Positions 27,277 through 36,371 of a stretch of DNA of 64,000 nt are shown piece after piece. Every line of letters begins with the position of its first letter. The first letter of the stretch is position 1. The stretch comes from Flavobacteriaceae bacterium UBA980 (GTDB lineage: Bacteria > Bacteroidota > Bacteroidia > Flavobacteriales > Flavobacteriaceae). The position numbers were made by a program, and so were the translations under genes. Below the pieces are notes generated by a model. It worked only from the letters and a program-made list of their open reading frames with translations. It ran no database searches and had not been told where the DNA came from. Location: assembly GCA_002292265.1 (NCBI GenBank), contig DBBQ01000038.1, positions 40,488 through 104,487 of the forward strand. The letters run 5' to 3'.

Positions 27277-28038
27277 TTATTTTTTTTGTGCAACAAGGAT
27301 GTCGATCAAGGTAATTGATGCATCTTCCATGTCATTTACAATACTGTCGATTTTTGCAACGATATAGTTGTAGAATACTTGAAGGATAATCGCAACAATC
27401 AGACCAAATACTGTGGTAAGAAGGGCCACTTTAATCCCTCCTGCAACGAGTGAAGGTTGCATGTCTCCAGCAGCTTCAATTTTATCAAATGCTTGGATCA
27501 TACCGATTACCGTTCCCATGAACCCAAGCATGGGTGCAAGTGCGATAAACAAAGAAATCCAAGAAACATTCTTCTCAAGTTGACCCATTTGAACACCTCC
27601 ATAAGCAACAACTGCTTTTTCAGCACTTTCAACACCTTCATCCATTCGGTCTAGACCTTGGTAAAAGATGGAAGCTACAGGTCCTTTGGTATTTCTACAA
27701 TACTCTTTGGCTGCATCTACCCCTCCAGAAGAAAGAGCTTCTTCCACACCATCAGTTAGTTTTTTCGTATTGGTAGTGGCTAAGTTTAGGAAAATGATAC
27801 GTTCTATCGCGATCGCAAGACCTAGGATTAGACAAATCAATACGATTCCCATAAATCCTGGACCTCCTTCAATAAAACGCTTTTTAAGTTCTTGAGTGAA
27901 TGAAGCGGACTGTGCTGGAGCTTCTTCCTCTTGAACGATCGATGTAGCTAGTGTAGTAGCTGTATTAGGTGTAGCGATAGTTGCGTTGGCAGTAGCCATA
28001 ACACCTAACAACGTAAGGGCAATAAATAGTTTTCTCAT
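27277..28038 (-). CDS. exbB: MotA/TolQ/ExbB proton channel family protein
   Basis: 253 residues. An N-terminal signal-like hydrophobic segment and an Ala/Thr-rich linker precede the first channel helix (GFMGIVLICLILGLAIAIER). A cytoplasmic loop with the GLDRMDEG region follows. The paired helices WISLFIALAPMLGFMGTVIG and VALLTTVFGLIVAIILQVF are the conserved TolQ/ExbB core. It forms the stator channel with the two downstream ExbD proteins. It is the first gene of the operon, with a TATCTTTA -7-like element 37 bases upstream. Confidence 0.93.
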   Translation of the reverse strand: MRKLFIALTLLGVMATANATIATPNTATTLATSIVQEEEAPAQSASFTQELKKRFIEGGPGFMGIVLICLILGLAIAIERIIFLNLATTNTKKLTDGVEEALSSGGVDAAKEYCRNTKGPVASIFYQGLDRMDEGVESAEKAVVAYGGVQMGQLEKNVSWISLFIALAPMLGFMGTVIGMIQAFDKIEAAGDMQPSLVAGGIKVALLTTVFGLIVAIILQVFYNYIVAKIDSIVNDMEDASITLIDILVAQKK

Positions 28039-28075
28039 TTTAATTAATGTTTGTTCTTTTTTGATTAATTGCGGT

Positions 28076-28083
28076 TAAAGATA
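28076..28083 (-). promoter_or_regulatory. Candidate -7 promoter element of the exbB-exbD operon
   Basis: TATCTTTA on the minus strand lies 37 bases before the exbB ATG and downstream of tRNA-Ser, which is on the same strand. Confidence 0.35.
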
Positions 28084-28112
28084 AAAAAAAATATACACGA
28101 TATTGTTTTTTG

Positions 28113-28202
28113 CAGAGAGGAAGGGATTCGAACCCTCGATTCCAATGCAATTGGAATACACACTTTCCAGGCGTGCGCCTTCGACCACTCGGCCACCTCT
28201 CT
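28113..28202 (-). tRNA. tRNA-Ser (GGA)
   Basis: The minus strand folds as a type II tRNA of 90 nt. The acceptor stem is AGAGAGG with CCUCUCU and discriminator G. The D-arm contains GGCCGAGUGGUCGAAGGC. The anticodon loop CUGGAAA gives anticodon GGA. The long variable arm (UAUUCC..GGAAUC type) is characteristic of serine tRNA, and the T-arm contains GGUUCGAAUCC. CCA is not encoded. Confidence 0.95.
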
Positions 28203-28272
28203 AAATCCATAAATCAAATAAAGGGAAAAAATATCTTTTTTTAAAAAAAAGAAGCCTTTAATTTCCTAAATT

Positions 28273-29040
28273 TTAAATATTAAAAAGCTGCCGTGCGTTT
28301 TTGGTTGTCATGCTAGCTATTTCAAGATCTGTTCTCCCATAGCACTGAGCCACTTTATTTAAAATCAAAGGCAAATAAGAACTCTCATTGCGTTTTCCTC
28401 GATACGGAACTGGAGCTAGGTAAGGCGCGTCGGTCTCCAAAACAAGTGCTTCCAAAGGCAACTCGTGTAAAAACTGATCTATCCTACCCTTTTTAAAAGT
28501 GACGACTCCCCCTATTCCCAACTTAAAACTTAAGTCAATTGCGCGTTTGGCTTGGTCCAAATTTCCTGTAAAACAGTGAAAAATTCCATAAAGTGTTTCG
28601 GATCGATATGCCTCTAAAATTTCAAATACCTCATCGAAGGCTTCCCGACAATGAATCACAATGGGTAAGCTGTATTGCTTTGCCCATTCGATCTGCCGGG
28701 TAAAAGCCTCTTGCTGTTCTTTTAAATAGGTTTTGTCCCAGTACAAATCAATTCCAATTTCTCCAACGGCACAAAAAGAACGCTGTTGCAATTGCATTTC
28801 AACTTTGTTCAATTCCTCCTTAAAATTATCCTTAATATGACAAGGATGAACACCTGCCATAAGATGCACTTCGTTCGGATACCTTTTTTCCAAAGCATAC
28901 ATACGCTCAGTATACGTGCTGTCAATTGCTGGAATAAAAAAGTGCTTTACTCCAGCAGCTTTTGCACGTTCCACCATCTCCTCTCGATCTGAATCAAAAG
29001 CTTCTACATAAAGATGGGTGTGGGTATCGATAAGTTCCAT
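28273..29040 (-). CDS. tatD: TatD family metal-dependent hydrolase
   Basis: TIM-barrel DNase/hydrolase of the TatD family, 255 residues. The metal-binding motif is IDTHTHLYVEAFD at the N-terminus. AVGEIGIDLYW near residue 90 carries the conserved Glu, LPIVIHCREAFDEVF the His, and LVLETDAPYLAP near residue 200 the Asp of the active site. The family includes 3'-5' DNases and D-aminoacyl-tRNA or quality-control hydrolases; the exact substrate is open. A full TAnnTTTG match lies 17 bases upstream. Confidence 0.93.
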   Translation of the reverse strand: MELIDTHTHLYVEAFDSDREEMVERAKAAGVKHFFIPAIDSTYTERMYALEKRYPNEVHLMAGVHPCHIKDNFKEELNKVEMQLQQRSFCAVGEIGIDLYWDKTYLKEQQEAFTRQIEWAKQYSLPIVIHCREAFDEVFEILEAYRSETLYGIFHCFTGNLDQAKRAIDLSFKLGIGGVVTFKKGRIDQFLHELPLEALVLETDAPYLAPVPYRGKRNESSYLPLILNKVAQCYGRTDLEIASMTTKNARQLFNI

Positions 29041-29057
29041 AGCTGCAATTTTGAATA

Positions 29058-29065
29058 CAAAGTTA
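29058..29065 (-). promoter_or_regulatory. Candidate -7 promoter element of tatD
   Basis: TAACTTTG on the minus strand, a full match to TAnnTTTG, ends 17 bases before the tatD ATG. Confidence 0.4.
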
Positions 29066-29121
29066 CTTAATGTCCCAAAATCATTCTATTTTTCAATCGG
29101 AAGACTTATTTTTATACTCAA

Positions 29122-29529
29122 ATGCATTCGCAAACTTTCATTCGACTTAAATTTTCCAAAACAAAACACCTCTTGTGCAAAGCCCGAATTAACGGAAAAT
29201 CGGCGGTGTTACTAGTCGATACAGGAGCTTCCAACAGCTGTATTCACAACGCGATGCAAAATCATTTTGGATTGCAAGTAAAAGGAGACCCTTTTGATGC
29301 GGCGGGAGCCAGTGATGGAAAGATGCAAGCAGTGATGACGGCACAATGCGAGATTCATCTGGGAAGAAGTTTTAAAGGAAAGCAAGCTTTTGTCTTACTG
29401 GACTTGAACCACGTCAACACTACTCTTGTCAGTCAGGGTGCTTCTGAGATTGACGGCATTTTAGGTGCTGATTTTTTCAAAAAGAACAAAGCTGTGATAG
29501 ACTATGCACAGCGGAAATTATTTCTATAA
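29122..29529 (+). CDS. Retropepsin-like aspartic protease family protein
   Basis: 135-residue single-domain clan AA protein. The catalytic motif VDTGASNS (Asp33) follows the strand KSAVLLV, and the second family motif is [10 protein letters not shown] near residue 112. One lobe of this size would be active only as a homodimer, as in retropepsins. There is no signal peptide or membrane segment, so it is predicted to be cytoplasmic. Its substrate is unknown. It is convergent with sucB, overlapping it by 6 bases, and divergent from tatD. Confidence 0.85.
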   Translation: MHSQTFIRLKFSKTKHLLCKARINGKSAVLLVDTGASNSCIHNAMQNHFGLQVKGDPFDAAGASDGKMQAVMTAQCEIHLGRSFKGKQAFVLLDLNHVNTTLVSQGASEIDGILGADFFKKNKAVIDYAQRKLFL

Positions 29530-30741
29530 TTCAAAAGCCTTTTTAGGATCTGCTTCCATCAAAAGTGCGATGGGGTCTTCCAGCGCTTCTTTAATAGCGA
29601 CTAAAAACCCAACCGACTCACGACCGTCTATGATTCTGTGATCATAGGACAATGCCAGATACATCATAGGGCGAATTTCCACTTTTCCATACACGGCTAC
29701 TGGACGCTGAATAATGTTGTGCATTCCTAGAATTCCAGACTGTGGAGGATTGATGATGGGGGTAGATAACATAGAACCAAAAACCCCACCATTGGAAATG
29801 GTAAAGGTACCACCCGTCATGTCGTCAACTGTGATTTTTCCATCTCTGGCTTTTACTGCCAGACGACCAATTTCTTGTTCAATTCCCACAAAGGATAAAA
29901 GTTCCGCATTGCGAACCACTGGAACCATCAGCCCTTTAGGGCCAGAAACAGCAACACTAATATCGCAATAGTCATACGCTATTTTGTAATCGCCATCCAT
30001 CATGGAATTGACATCAGGATAAAGCTTCAAGGCGCGTACCACTGCTTTGGTGAAAAAGCTCATAAAGCCTAATTTCACACCGTGCTTTTCTAAAAAGGCA
30101 TCTTTGTACTCATTGCGTACTTTAAATACAGCAGACATATCCACTTCATTAAAAGTAGTCAACATAGCGGTTTCGTTTTTGGCCGCCACTAAGCGTTCGG
30201 CCACACGTCTTCGCAGCATGGAAAGTTTAGCGCGTTTTTGACTGCGCTCACCCCATTCCGGTTGGGTACCCATAGAAGGAACCACTTTTACTGCGTCATT
30301 TTTAGTAATGCGTCCACCTCTCCCCGAGCCTTGTACTTGGTTTGGATCAATTCCTTTTTCGTTCATGATTTTTCTCGCTGCTGGAGAAGGGGTCTGGGCA
30401 GCATAGCTAGTTTCCACAACGGGAGCCTCAGCAACGGGAGCAGCGACAGGTGCTGCAGCGGCAGCGGGTGTTTCTTCTTTTACTTCTGTAGAAGCCGTCC
30501 CTTTACCTTCCGTATCTATCACACAAACCACTGCGCCTACAGCTACCGCATCTCCTTCTTCTGCTTTTAGTGTGATCGTTCCACTGACCTCAGCAGGAAG
30601 TTCTAGAGTAGCCTTGTCAGAATCTACCTCTGCAATGGCTTGATCTTTTTCCACATAATCCCCATCGGCAACCAACCACTGGGCAATTTCTACTTCGGTG
30701 ATGGATTCTCCCGGGGAGGGGACTTTCATTTCTAAAATCAT
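29524..30741 (-). CDS. sucB: 2-oxoglutarate dehydrogenase E2 (dihydrolipoyllysine-residue succinyltransferase)
   Basis: 405 residues in three parts. The N-terminal lipoyl domain carries the lipoylated lysine in [14 protein letters not shown] (Lys43). An Ala/Pro/Val-rich linker follows (~80-115), then a peripheral subunit-binding domain ([20 protein letters not shown]). The catalytic acetyltransferase domain ends with the active-site motif [15 protein letters not shown]. It transfers succinyl groups to CoA in the TCA cycle. It lies 3 bases downstream of sucA, in the same operon. Confidence 0.97.
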   Translation of the reverse strand: MILEMKVPSPGESITEVEIAQWLVADGDYVEKDQAIAEVDSDKATLELPAEVSGTITLKAEEGDAVAVGAVVCVIDTEGKGTASTEVKEETPAAAAAPVAAPVAEAPVVETSYAAQTPSPAARKIMNEKGIDPNQVQGSGRGGRITKNDAVKVVPSMGTQPEWGERSQKRAKLSMLRRRVAERLVAAKNETAMLTTFNEVDMSAVFKVRNEYKDAFLEKHGVKLGFMSFFTKAVVRALKLYPDVNSMMDGDYKIAYDYCDISVAVSGPKGLMVPVVRNAELLSFVGIEQEIGRLAVKARDGKITVDDMTGGTFTISNGGVFGSMLSTPIINPPQSGILGMHNIIQRPVAVYGKVEIRPMMYLALSYDHRIIDGRESVGFLVAIKEALEDPIALLMEADPKKAFEL

Positions 30742-30744
30742 GAT

Positions 30745-33528
30745 TTATTTCTTTGGTTTCTGTTTAAAATTGTCTTGCAAGGAGTCAAACACATACTCAA
30801 TAACCTGCTGATGGCGTCTTTGGAAACGCACTGCGCTTCCAGCAGCTGGAGCTCCATAATACCTTCTGGTAGCTGGCCTAAACTTTGTGGCATGAGGTAA
30901 CTGCAATAGTAAAAAACTCCAAGCACCCATATTTCTAGGTTCTTCTTGTGCCCAAACTAAATCGTTTGCATTTGGGTAGGATTCTATTACAGAGTCGATC
31001 TCTTTAACGGGCAAAGGGAATAGTTGCTCCAGTCGAATCAAGGCGACGTCCGTTCTCTTTTTTTCTTCTCGTGCTTTGAGCAGGTCGTAATAAAATTTTC
31101 CCGAACAAAAAACGACTGTCTTTACCTTTTTTCTATCCGCTTGCACATCCTGAATAACAGGCTGAAAACCTCCTTTTATAAATTCTGATTTTAAAGAAAC
31201 AGCCAAAGGATGTCGCAACAAACTTTTTGGGGTAAAGACGACTAAAGGCTTGCGGTAATTCGTTTTCATTTGTCTGCGTAGCAGATGGAACATATTGGCG
31301 GGGGTGGTACAATTGGCAACAAACATATTGTCTTTTGCACAAAGTTGTAAATAGCGTTCCATTCGTGCCGAAGAATGTTCTGCTCCTTGACCTTCATATC
31401 CGTGAGGGAGGAGTAAGACAATTCCGTTTTGAATTTTCCATTTGTCCTCCGCTGAAGAAAGATACTGATCCAACATGATCTGAGCTCCATTAGAAAAATC
31501 TCCAAATTGGGCTTCCCATAGGGTTAGGGTATTCGGACTTGCCATTGCAAAGCCGTAGTCGAAGCCAAGAACACCGTATTCTGACAAAAGTGAATTGTAC
31601 ACACTGAAGTGACCCTGTTTTGAAGGATTCAACGAATTGAGTAAGATGATTTCATTTTCAGAATTAACCGATTTGATGACAGCATGACGATGAGAGAAGG
31701 TACCCCGCTCTACATCTTGTCCCGACAATCTCACATTAAATCCCTCTTGTAAAAGGGTACCGTAAGCAAGGAGCTCGCCCATGGCCCAGTCCAACTGATC
31801 CCGATCGTAATACATAGCTTTACGATCGGCTATAAGACGTTCGATTTTACGGAGAAAATTGTCACTTTCGGGTAAGGCGGTAATACCTTTTGCTGTCGCA
31901 TCCAACAAGGTTTTGGATACGGCCGTTTCAACAGGCTCTAACATGACTTTTTCATCAACCCGAATCAGTGACTTCCACTCATCCTGCATAAAAGGAGTAA
32001 TTACGGTATTTTCGATTTTTCGCGACCCCTCTAAACTGTCCTCTAGGCGCTCTTTATACTCTTGTTCTAATTTTTTGACATACTGATCGTCAATCAATCC
32101 TGCGGCTTTGAGTTCTTGTGCATAAATATCGCAGGGATTGCTGTGTTTTGCTATGGCTTTGTACAATTGAGGCTGGGTAAAACGCGGTTCATCTCCTTCG
32201 TTATGTCCATATTTTCGATACCCCAAAAGATCTATAAAAACATCCTGGCCAAAACGCATACGGAAATCTAAAGCGAATAAAGTGGCATGGACCACCGCTT
32301 CAGCATCGTCAGCATTGACATGCAATACTGGGGAAAGGGTCACTTTGGCTACATCTGTACAATAGGTACTGGAGCGCGCGTCGAGGTAATTGGTCGTAAA
32401 TCCAATTTGGTTGTTGACTACGATGTGAATGGTTCCTCCTGTGGAATACCCTTTTAACTTGGCCATTTGTACAATTTCGTAAGGGAGTCCTTGTCCCGCA
32501 ATGGCGGCATCGCCGTGAACGACTATGGGAAGTACCTTGTTGGTATTTCCTTCAAATTTGTTTTCTAATTTGGCGCGGGTGATTCCTTCTACAACCGCCC
32601 CTACAGTTTCCAAATGTGAAGGATTCGGAGCGATATTCATATTGATTTGTGTCCCCGTGTCGGTAACGCGTTGTGAGGTCCAACCCAAATGGTATTTTAC
32701 ATCACCGTCAAAAACCACTTCTTCATAGTCTTTGCCATCAAACTCGTTGAAGATGTCTTGTGTGGACTTCCCAAAGATATTGGCCAGGGTATTTAAACGT
32801 CCTCGGTGTGCCATACCCATGACAAACTCTTCTACTCCCTGATTGGCGGCAGATTCAATTACCGCATCCAAGGCGGGTATCAAAGATTCTCCTCCTTCTA
32901 GTGAAAAGCGTTTTTGGCCTACGTATTTAGTGTGTAGAAAGTTTTCAAAACTTACTGCCTGATTGAGTTTCTTAAGAATGTGTTTTTTCTGTGCTTCAGA
33001 AAAACGGGGGTGGTTGTCATTGACGTTTAAACGCTTTTGGATCCAATTGACCTTCTCTGGGTTTCGAATATACATATACTCAACCCCGATGGAATCACAA
33101 TAAATACGTTTTAAGTGTTCAATGATAACTTGTAGCGTACTGGGGCCTATTCCCATAATTTCTCCTGCATTGAAAACGGTCCCTAAATCGGCTTGGTTTA
33201 AACCAAAGTTTTCAAGGTCTAAGGTTGGGGAATACTTTCTTCGATCGCGAACCGGATTGGTTTTGGTGAACAAGTGTCCTCTAGATCGATAGCCATCAAT
33301 GAGTTTTACTACGCGAAATTCTTTTTGCAATTGTTCTGGCACCTCTACTTCGGGAGACTCCTGGATTGTCACCAGCTCGGTCACTCCGTTGCTTTCTAAA
33401 CCGAAGTCAAACCCTTGAAAAAAAGCTCTCCAACTGGGCTCTACATTGTCTGGATGCTGTAAATATTGGTCGTATAGTTCAGCGAAATATGCTGTATGTG
33501 CAGCGTTTAAAAACGAATAATTATCCAT
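30745..33528 (-). CDS. sucA: 2-oxoglutarate dehydrogenase E1
   Basis: Thiamine-diphosphate-dependent decarboxylating subunit, 927 residues. The N-terminal segment SFLNAAHTAYFAELYDQYL is the usual E1o leader. GMAHRGRLNTLANIFGK near residue 240, GDAAIAGQGLPYEIVQMA and IGFTTNYLDARSSTYCTD mark the ThDP and substrate regions. The C-terminal transketolase-like half contains LLPHGYEGQGAEHSSARMER. It feeds succinyl groups to SucB. A -7-like element TAATTTTG precedes the operon. Confidence 0.97.
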   Translation of the reverse strand: MDNYSFLNAAHTAYFAELYDQYLQHPDNVEPSWRAFFQGFDFGLESNGVTELVTIQESPEVEVPEQLQKEFRVVKLIDGYRSRGHLFTKTNPVRDRRKYSPTLDLENFGLNQADLGTVFNAGEIMGIGPSTLQVIIEHLKRIYCDSIGVEYMYIRNPEKVNWIQKRLNVNDNHPRFSEAQKKHILKKLNQAVSFENFLHTKYVGQKRFSLEGGESLIPALDAVIESAANQGVEEFVMGMAHRGRLNTLANIFGKSTQDIFNEFDGKDYEEVVFDGDVKYHLGWTSQRVTDTGTQINMNIAPNPSHLETVGAVVEGITRAKLENKFEGNTNKVLPIVVHGDAAIAGQGLPYEIVQMAKLKGYSTGGTIHIVVNNQIGFTTNYLDARSSTYCTDVAKVTLSPVLHVNADDAEAVVHATLFALDFRMRFGQDVFIDLLGYRKYGHNEGDEPRFTQPQLYKAIAKHSNPCDIYAQELKAAGLIDDQYVKKLEQEYKERLEDSLEGSRKIENTVITPFMQDEWKSLIRVDEKVMLEPVETAVSKTLLDATAKGITALPESDNFLRKIERLIADRKAMYYDRDQLDWAMGELLAYGTLLQEGFNVRLSGQDVERGTFSHRHAVIKSVNSENEIILLNSLNPSKQGHFSVYNSLLSEYGVLGFDYGFAMASPNTLTLWEAQFGDFSNGAQIMLDQYLSSAEDKWKIQNGIVLLLPHGYEGQGAEHSSARMERYLQLCAKDNMFVANCTTPANMFHLLRRQMKTNYRKPLVVFTPKSLLRHPLAVSLKSEFIKGGFQPVIQDVQADRKKVKTVVFCSGKFYYDLLKAREEKKRTDVALIRLEQLFPLPVKEIDSVIESYPNANDLVWAQEEPRNMGAWSFLLLQLPHATKFRPATRRYYGAPAAGSAVRFQRRHQQVIEYVFDSLQDNFKQKPKK

Positions 33529-33558
33529 GCAGTCAAATCAGTACAAAATTCTAAATAT

Positions 33559-33566
33559 CAAAATTA
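33559..33566 (-). promoter_or_regulatory. Candidate -7 promoter element of sucAB
   Basis: TAATTTTG on the minus strand, a full match to TAnnTTTG, lies 30 bases before the sucA ATG in the 182-base gap shared with umuC. Confidence 0.4.
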
Positions 33567-33625
33567 CAACTTTTGCCTTAAGTGTCTTGCAATTTGTTAA
33601 AAATAGTGCCTTTTTTAGGCGAATT

Positions 33626-33633
33626 TACTTTTG
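33626..33633 (+). promoter_or_regulatory. Candidate -7 promoter element of umuC-umuD
   Basis: TACTTTTG matches TAnnTTTG and ends 77 bases before the umuC ATG, leaving room for a leader or operator. I did not recognise an SOS box in the gap. Confidence 0.35.
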
Positions 33634-33710
33634 GAAAATAAAATAAAATCGTGAACAACTTTTTTGAAAAAGCTACTTTTTAAAAGCGAACATTTTAATA
33701 CCTTTTCCCC

Positions 33711-34970
33711 ATGTTTGCACTAGTAGATTGTAACAACTTTTACGCCTCTTGTGAGCGTGTTTTTCAACCGCAGTGGGAAGGAAAACCTGTGGTGATTCTT
33801 TCCAATAACGACGGCTGTGTCATCGCGCGTAGTAACGAAGCAAAAGCCTTGGGAATTCCGATGGGTGCCCCCGCTTTTCAATACCGAGATCAGTTCAAAC
33901 ACCAAGGGATTAAAGTCTTTTCCTCCAACTATCCGCTTTATGGGGACATGAGCAGTCGAGTGATGTCTGTTCTAGAGCAATACACCCCCAATGTGGAGAT
34001 TTACAGTATAGACGAAGCTTTTTTACAATTCAAAGGCTTTGACCTCTTTGACTTGGAGGAAGAAGGAAAGAAAATGCGCAAACAGGTGCGTCAGTGGACG
34101 GGCATTCCCGTCTCGGTAGGAATGGCGCCCAGTAAGGCCTTGGCAAAAATCGCTAATAAGATTGCTAAAAAATTTGCTTCCAAGACGGGAGGTGTCTATT
34201 GTATCGATACGGAAGACAAGCGCATTAAAGCCCTAAAATGGACTTCCATTGGAGACGTGTGGGGCGTGGGACGTCAACACCGTCAACGCCTTGAGGCAAT
34301 TGGTGTTGAAAATGCCTGGCAATTTAGCTTACTCCCCGACGATTGGGTTCGAAAGTATATGAGCGTCTTGGGACTCCGCCTTAAAAAAGATTTACAAGGT
34401 TTGCCCTCCATTCAACTGGAAGAAATTCAACCTCCAAAAAAAGGAATTGCTACCACTCGCAGTTTTGAAGGAACCCTCAGTGCGTTTTCAGATTTGGAAG
34501 AACGCGTCTCTACCTTTGCCAGCAGCTGCGCTGAAAAAATGCGAAAGCAACACAGCAGTTGCAACGCGCTTTTGGTTTTTGTCCGTAGCGACCCTCACAA
34601 AAAAGGAAGTCTGCCCTACAGAAACAGCTGTGTACTGCCCCTGCCCTATGCGACCAACTCCAGTATTACATTGAGTAAATACGCCGTCTTAGGACTGCAG
34701 AAAATTTTTAAAGAAGGTATTGCCTACAAAAAAGCGGGAGTCATGATTATGGGATTAGTCCCTACGGTAAAACGTCAGTTGAGCCTTTTTGACAGCAACA
34801 ATGCAAAGCATGTGACCCTGATGCAAAGTTTGGATCAAATCCACAAACGCTTTGGTCCCTATCAGATCAAACTAGCCAACCAGGACTTAAACCGCACTTG
34901 GAAAATGAAACAAGAACACCTTTCCAAACGCTTTACTACAGAACTCAAAGAAGTGATTACCATAAAATAA
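33711..34970 (+). CDS. umuC: Y-family DNA polymerase UmuC-like (translesion synthesis)
   Basis: 419-residue UmuC/DinB-type polymerase. The N-terminal metal site is FALVDCNNFYASCERVF and the palm-domain catalytic motif is YSIDEAFL near residue 100. VSVGMAPSKALAKIANKIAKK and the helix-hairpin-helix region (WGVGRQHRQRLEAIGV) follow. The C-terminal part fits UmuC rather than the shorter DinB. It copies damaged DNA with low fidelity, probably as a complex with processed UmuD. It is followed by umuD after 5 bases, the reverse of the common umuD-umuC order. Confidence 0.93.
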   Translation: MFALVDCNNFYASCERVFQPQWEGKPVVILSNNDGCVIARSNEAKALGIPMGAPAFQYRDQFKHQGIKVFSSNYPLYGDMSSRVMSVLEQYTPNVEIYSIDEAFLQFKGFDLFDLEEEGKKMRKQVRQWTGIPVSVGMAPSKALAKIANKIAKKFASKTGGVYCIDTEDKRIKALKWTSIGDVWGVGRQHRQRLEAIGVENAWQFSLLPDDWVRKYMSVLGLRLKKDLQGLPSIQLEEIQPPKKGIATTRSFEGTLSAFSDLEERVSTFASSCAEKMRKQHSSCNALLVFVRSDPHKKGSLPYRNSCVLPLPYATNSSITLSKYAVLGLQKIFKEGIAYKKAGVMIMGLVPTVKRQLSLFDSNNAKHVTLMQSLDQIHKRFGPYQIKLANQDLNRTWKMKQEHLSKRFTTELKEVITIK

Positions 34971-34975
34971 ACCCA

Positions 34976-35407
34976 ATGGAAGATCAAAAGCTCATTTTTT
35001 TTCACCCCAACCCGGAGACGCGCAAACAACTACACCTAGCACAAGAAGGTGTTTCGGCAGGATTCCCCTCCCCTGCGGATGACTTTAAAGAATTGCGCAT
35101 CAGTATTGACCAAGAAGTGGTGCGCAATGAGGAAGCTACATTTTACGCTCGAGTCTCTGGAGAATCCATGCAAGGCGCAGGACTGGATGACGGAGATCTT
35201 TTGGTCATTGATCGCAGCTTAGAACCCCAAGACAATAAAATAGCAGTGTGCTTTATCGACGGAGCTTTTACCGTAAAACGACTGAAAGTAGAAGTAGATT
35301 GTGTCTATCTGGTGGCCGAAAATAAAAATTATAAGCCCATTAAAGTCAGTGAAGGGGATGAACTCATCATTTGGGGAATCGTGACCTATGTAGTTAAAAA
35401 AGTGTAA
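34976..35407 (+). CDS. umuD: LexA/UmuD-family translesion error-prone polymerase V subunit (autopeptidase)
   Basis: 143-residue S24 peptidase-fold protein. The self-cleavage site is the Ala-Gly bond in SAGFPSPADD near residue 28. The catalytic Ser lies in GESMQGAG near residue 63 and the catalytic Lys in FTVKRL near residue 100. There is no DNA-binding HTH, so it is UmuD rather than LexA. I chose ATG 34976, 5 bases after the umuC stop; the longer frame from 34898 would lie inside umuC. It is expected to be activated by RecA filaments. Confidence 0.92.
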   Translation: MEDQKLIFFHPNPETRKQLHLAQEGVSAGFPSPADDFKELRISIDQEVVRNEEATFYARVSGESMQGAGLDDGDLLVIDRSLEPQDNKIAVCFIDGAFTVKRLKVEVDCVYLVAENKNYKPIKVSEGDELIIWGIVTYVVKKV

Positions 35408-35412
35408 GACTG

Positions 35413-35763
35413 ATGCGATTCAGACATGTGGGGGTTTCCCTTATCTTCTTTTTACTTTTTATAGGGTGTAACAAAGAAGAGCCGGAAACCATTCCCAACT
35501 GCATTGAACAAAAAATCAAAACCCTTAAAAGAGAAGCGGTTTGGAATCCACCTGCAAAAATTTACAGCTATACCTATCAAAACCGAACCGTGTATTTTTT
35601 TCCACAACGCTGCTGTGATTTTCCCAGCGAATTGTACGACGAAAACTGTACTTTACTCTGCCTTCCCGACGGTGGAATCACAGGGCAAGGAGATGGAACA
35701 TGTGCTGATTTTTTTTCAGAACGCTCCAATGAAAAATTAGTCTGGAAAGATTCTAGGGAGTGA
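35413..35763 (+). CDS. Small cysteine-rich lipoprotein (DUF6970-like)
   Basis: 116 residues with a lipoprotein signal peptide (lipobox LFIGC near residue 19). The mature domain has NPPAKIYSYTYQNRTVYFF, a QRCCDFPSELYD block and a CLPDGGITGQGDGTC block, ending with EKLVWKDSR. The pattern resembles DUF6970, recalled by me and not searched. The paired cysteines suggest disulfides in the envelope. The gene begins 5 bases after umuD on the same strand, so it may be co-transcribed with the translesion genes. Its function is unknown. Confidence 0.7.
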   Translation: MRFRHVGVSLIFFLLFIGCNKEEPETIPNCIEQKIKTLKREAVWNPPAKIYSYTYQNRTVYFFPQRCCDFPSELYDENCTLLCLPDGGITGQGDGTCADFFSERSNEKLVWKDSRE

Positions 35764-35764
35764 G

Positions 35765-36370
35765 TTACTCCATCAACACCTTGTAGAAAAGTTTGGCTAA
35801 AAAGGTGGCTAGTTGATCACTACTAAAATTAATCTCGGAGGTGTGTGTGGCTATAAAAAGTTCTGGGGGAGCCCCAACCAACATAAAGCTCAGCAATAAA
35901 AACTCGTATTTTTCTGTAAACGATTTGATTTTTAAATCTGATTTTAAATCTCGGTTTAGATTCTTGACAATGGTTTTGATTATATCGCTTTGGTATGAGC
36001 TTTGTCGGATGTGTGCTTGATTCAAAATATGAAACTGAATCATTTCTGGGGTTCCGATCAGATCAAAATAACTTTTAAAAGTCCCGTACAAGTAGTCGTA
36101 CACATTGTCACTCTCTTTTCGGGTTTGCTGAATGGCACTTTTAACGTTTTGGTTGAGTTCCTCAATTAAAGCATCAAAAAGCGACTGGGTATCCGGAAAG
36201 TAGTTATAAAAAGTCCCTCGGGCAATCTCACTTTGTTCTACGATATGCGCAACAGTGGTTTTTTCAAGTCCTACAGAGGAAAATAATCCTAATCCTTCTT
36301 GCATCAATCGGTTGCGGACCTGCTCTTTTTGGCTCGCTCGTTTTCCCAAAACCTTTACTGTTTTGTTCAC
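35765..36370 (-). CDS. TetR family transcriptional regulator, last gene of the beta-oxidation operon
   Basis: About 201 residues with an N-terminal TetR HTH: VRNRLMQEGLGLFSSVGLEK, then TTVAHIVEQSEIARGTFYNY (recognition helix and FYNYF motif). A divergent helical ligand-binding domain follows. I prefer GTG 36370, which starts one base after the fadA stop. An ATG at 36412 would overlap fadA by 41 bases and add residues unlike the family. In this context it probably senses acyl-CoAs and represses fadN-fadA, likely through the palindrome at 39971-39997; this is inference. Confidence 0.85.
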   Translation of the reverse strand: MNKTVKVLGKRASQKEQVRNRLMQEGLGLFSSVGLEKTTVAHIVEQSEIARGTFYNYFPDTQSLFDALIEELNQNVKSAIQQTRKESDNVYDYLYGTFKSYFDLIGTPEMIQFHILNQAHIRQSSYQSDIIKTIVKNLNRDLKSDLKIKSFTEKYEFLLLSFMLVGAPPELFIATHTSEINFSSDQLATFLAKLFYKVLME

Positions 36371-36371
36371 C

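Noticed and set aside
33529..33710. LexA-type SOS box upstream of umuC
   Set aside because: Only short AT-rich imperfect palindromes (for example CTTTTTTGAAAAAG) were visible, none convincing.
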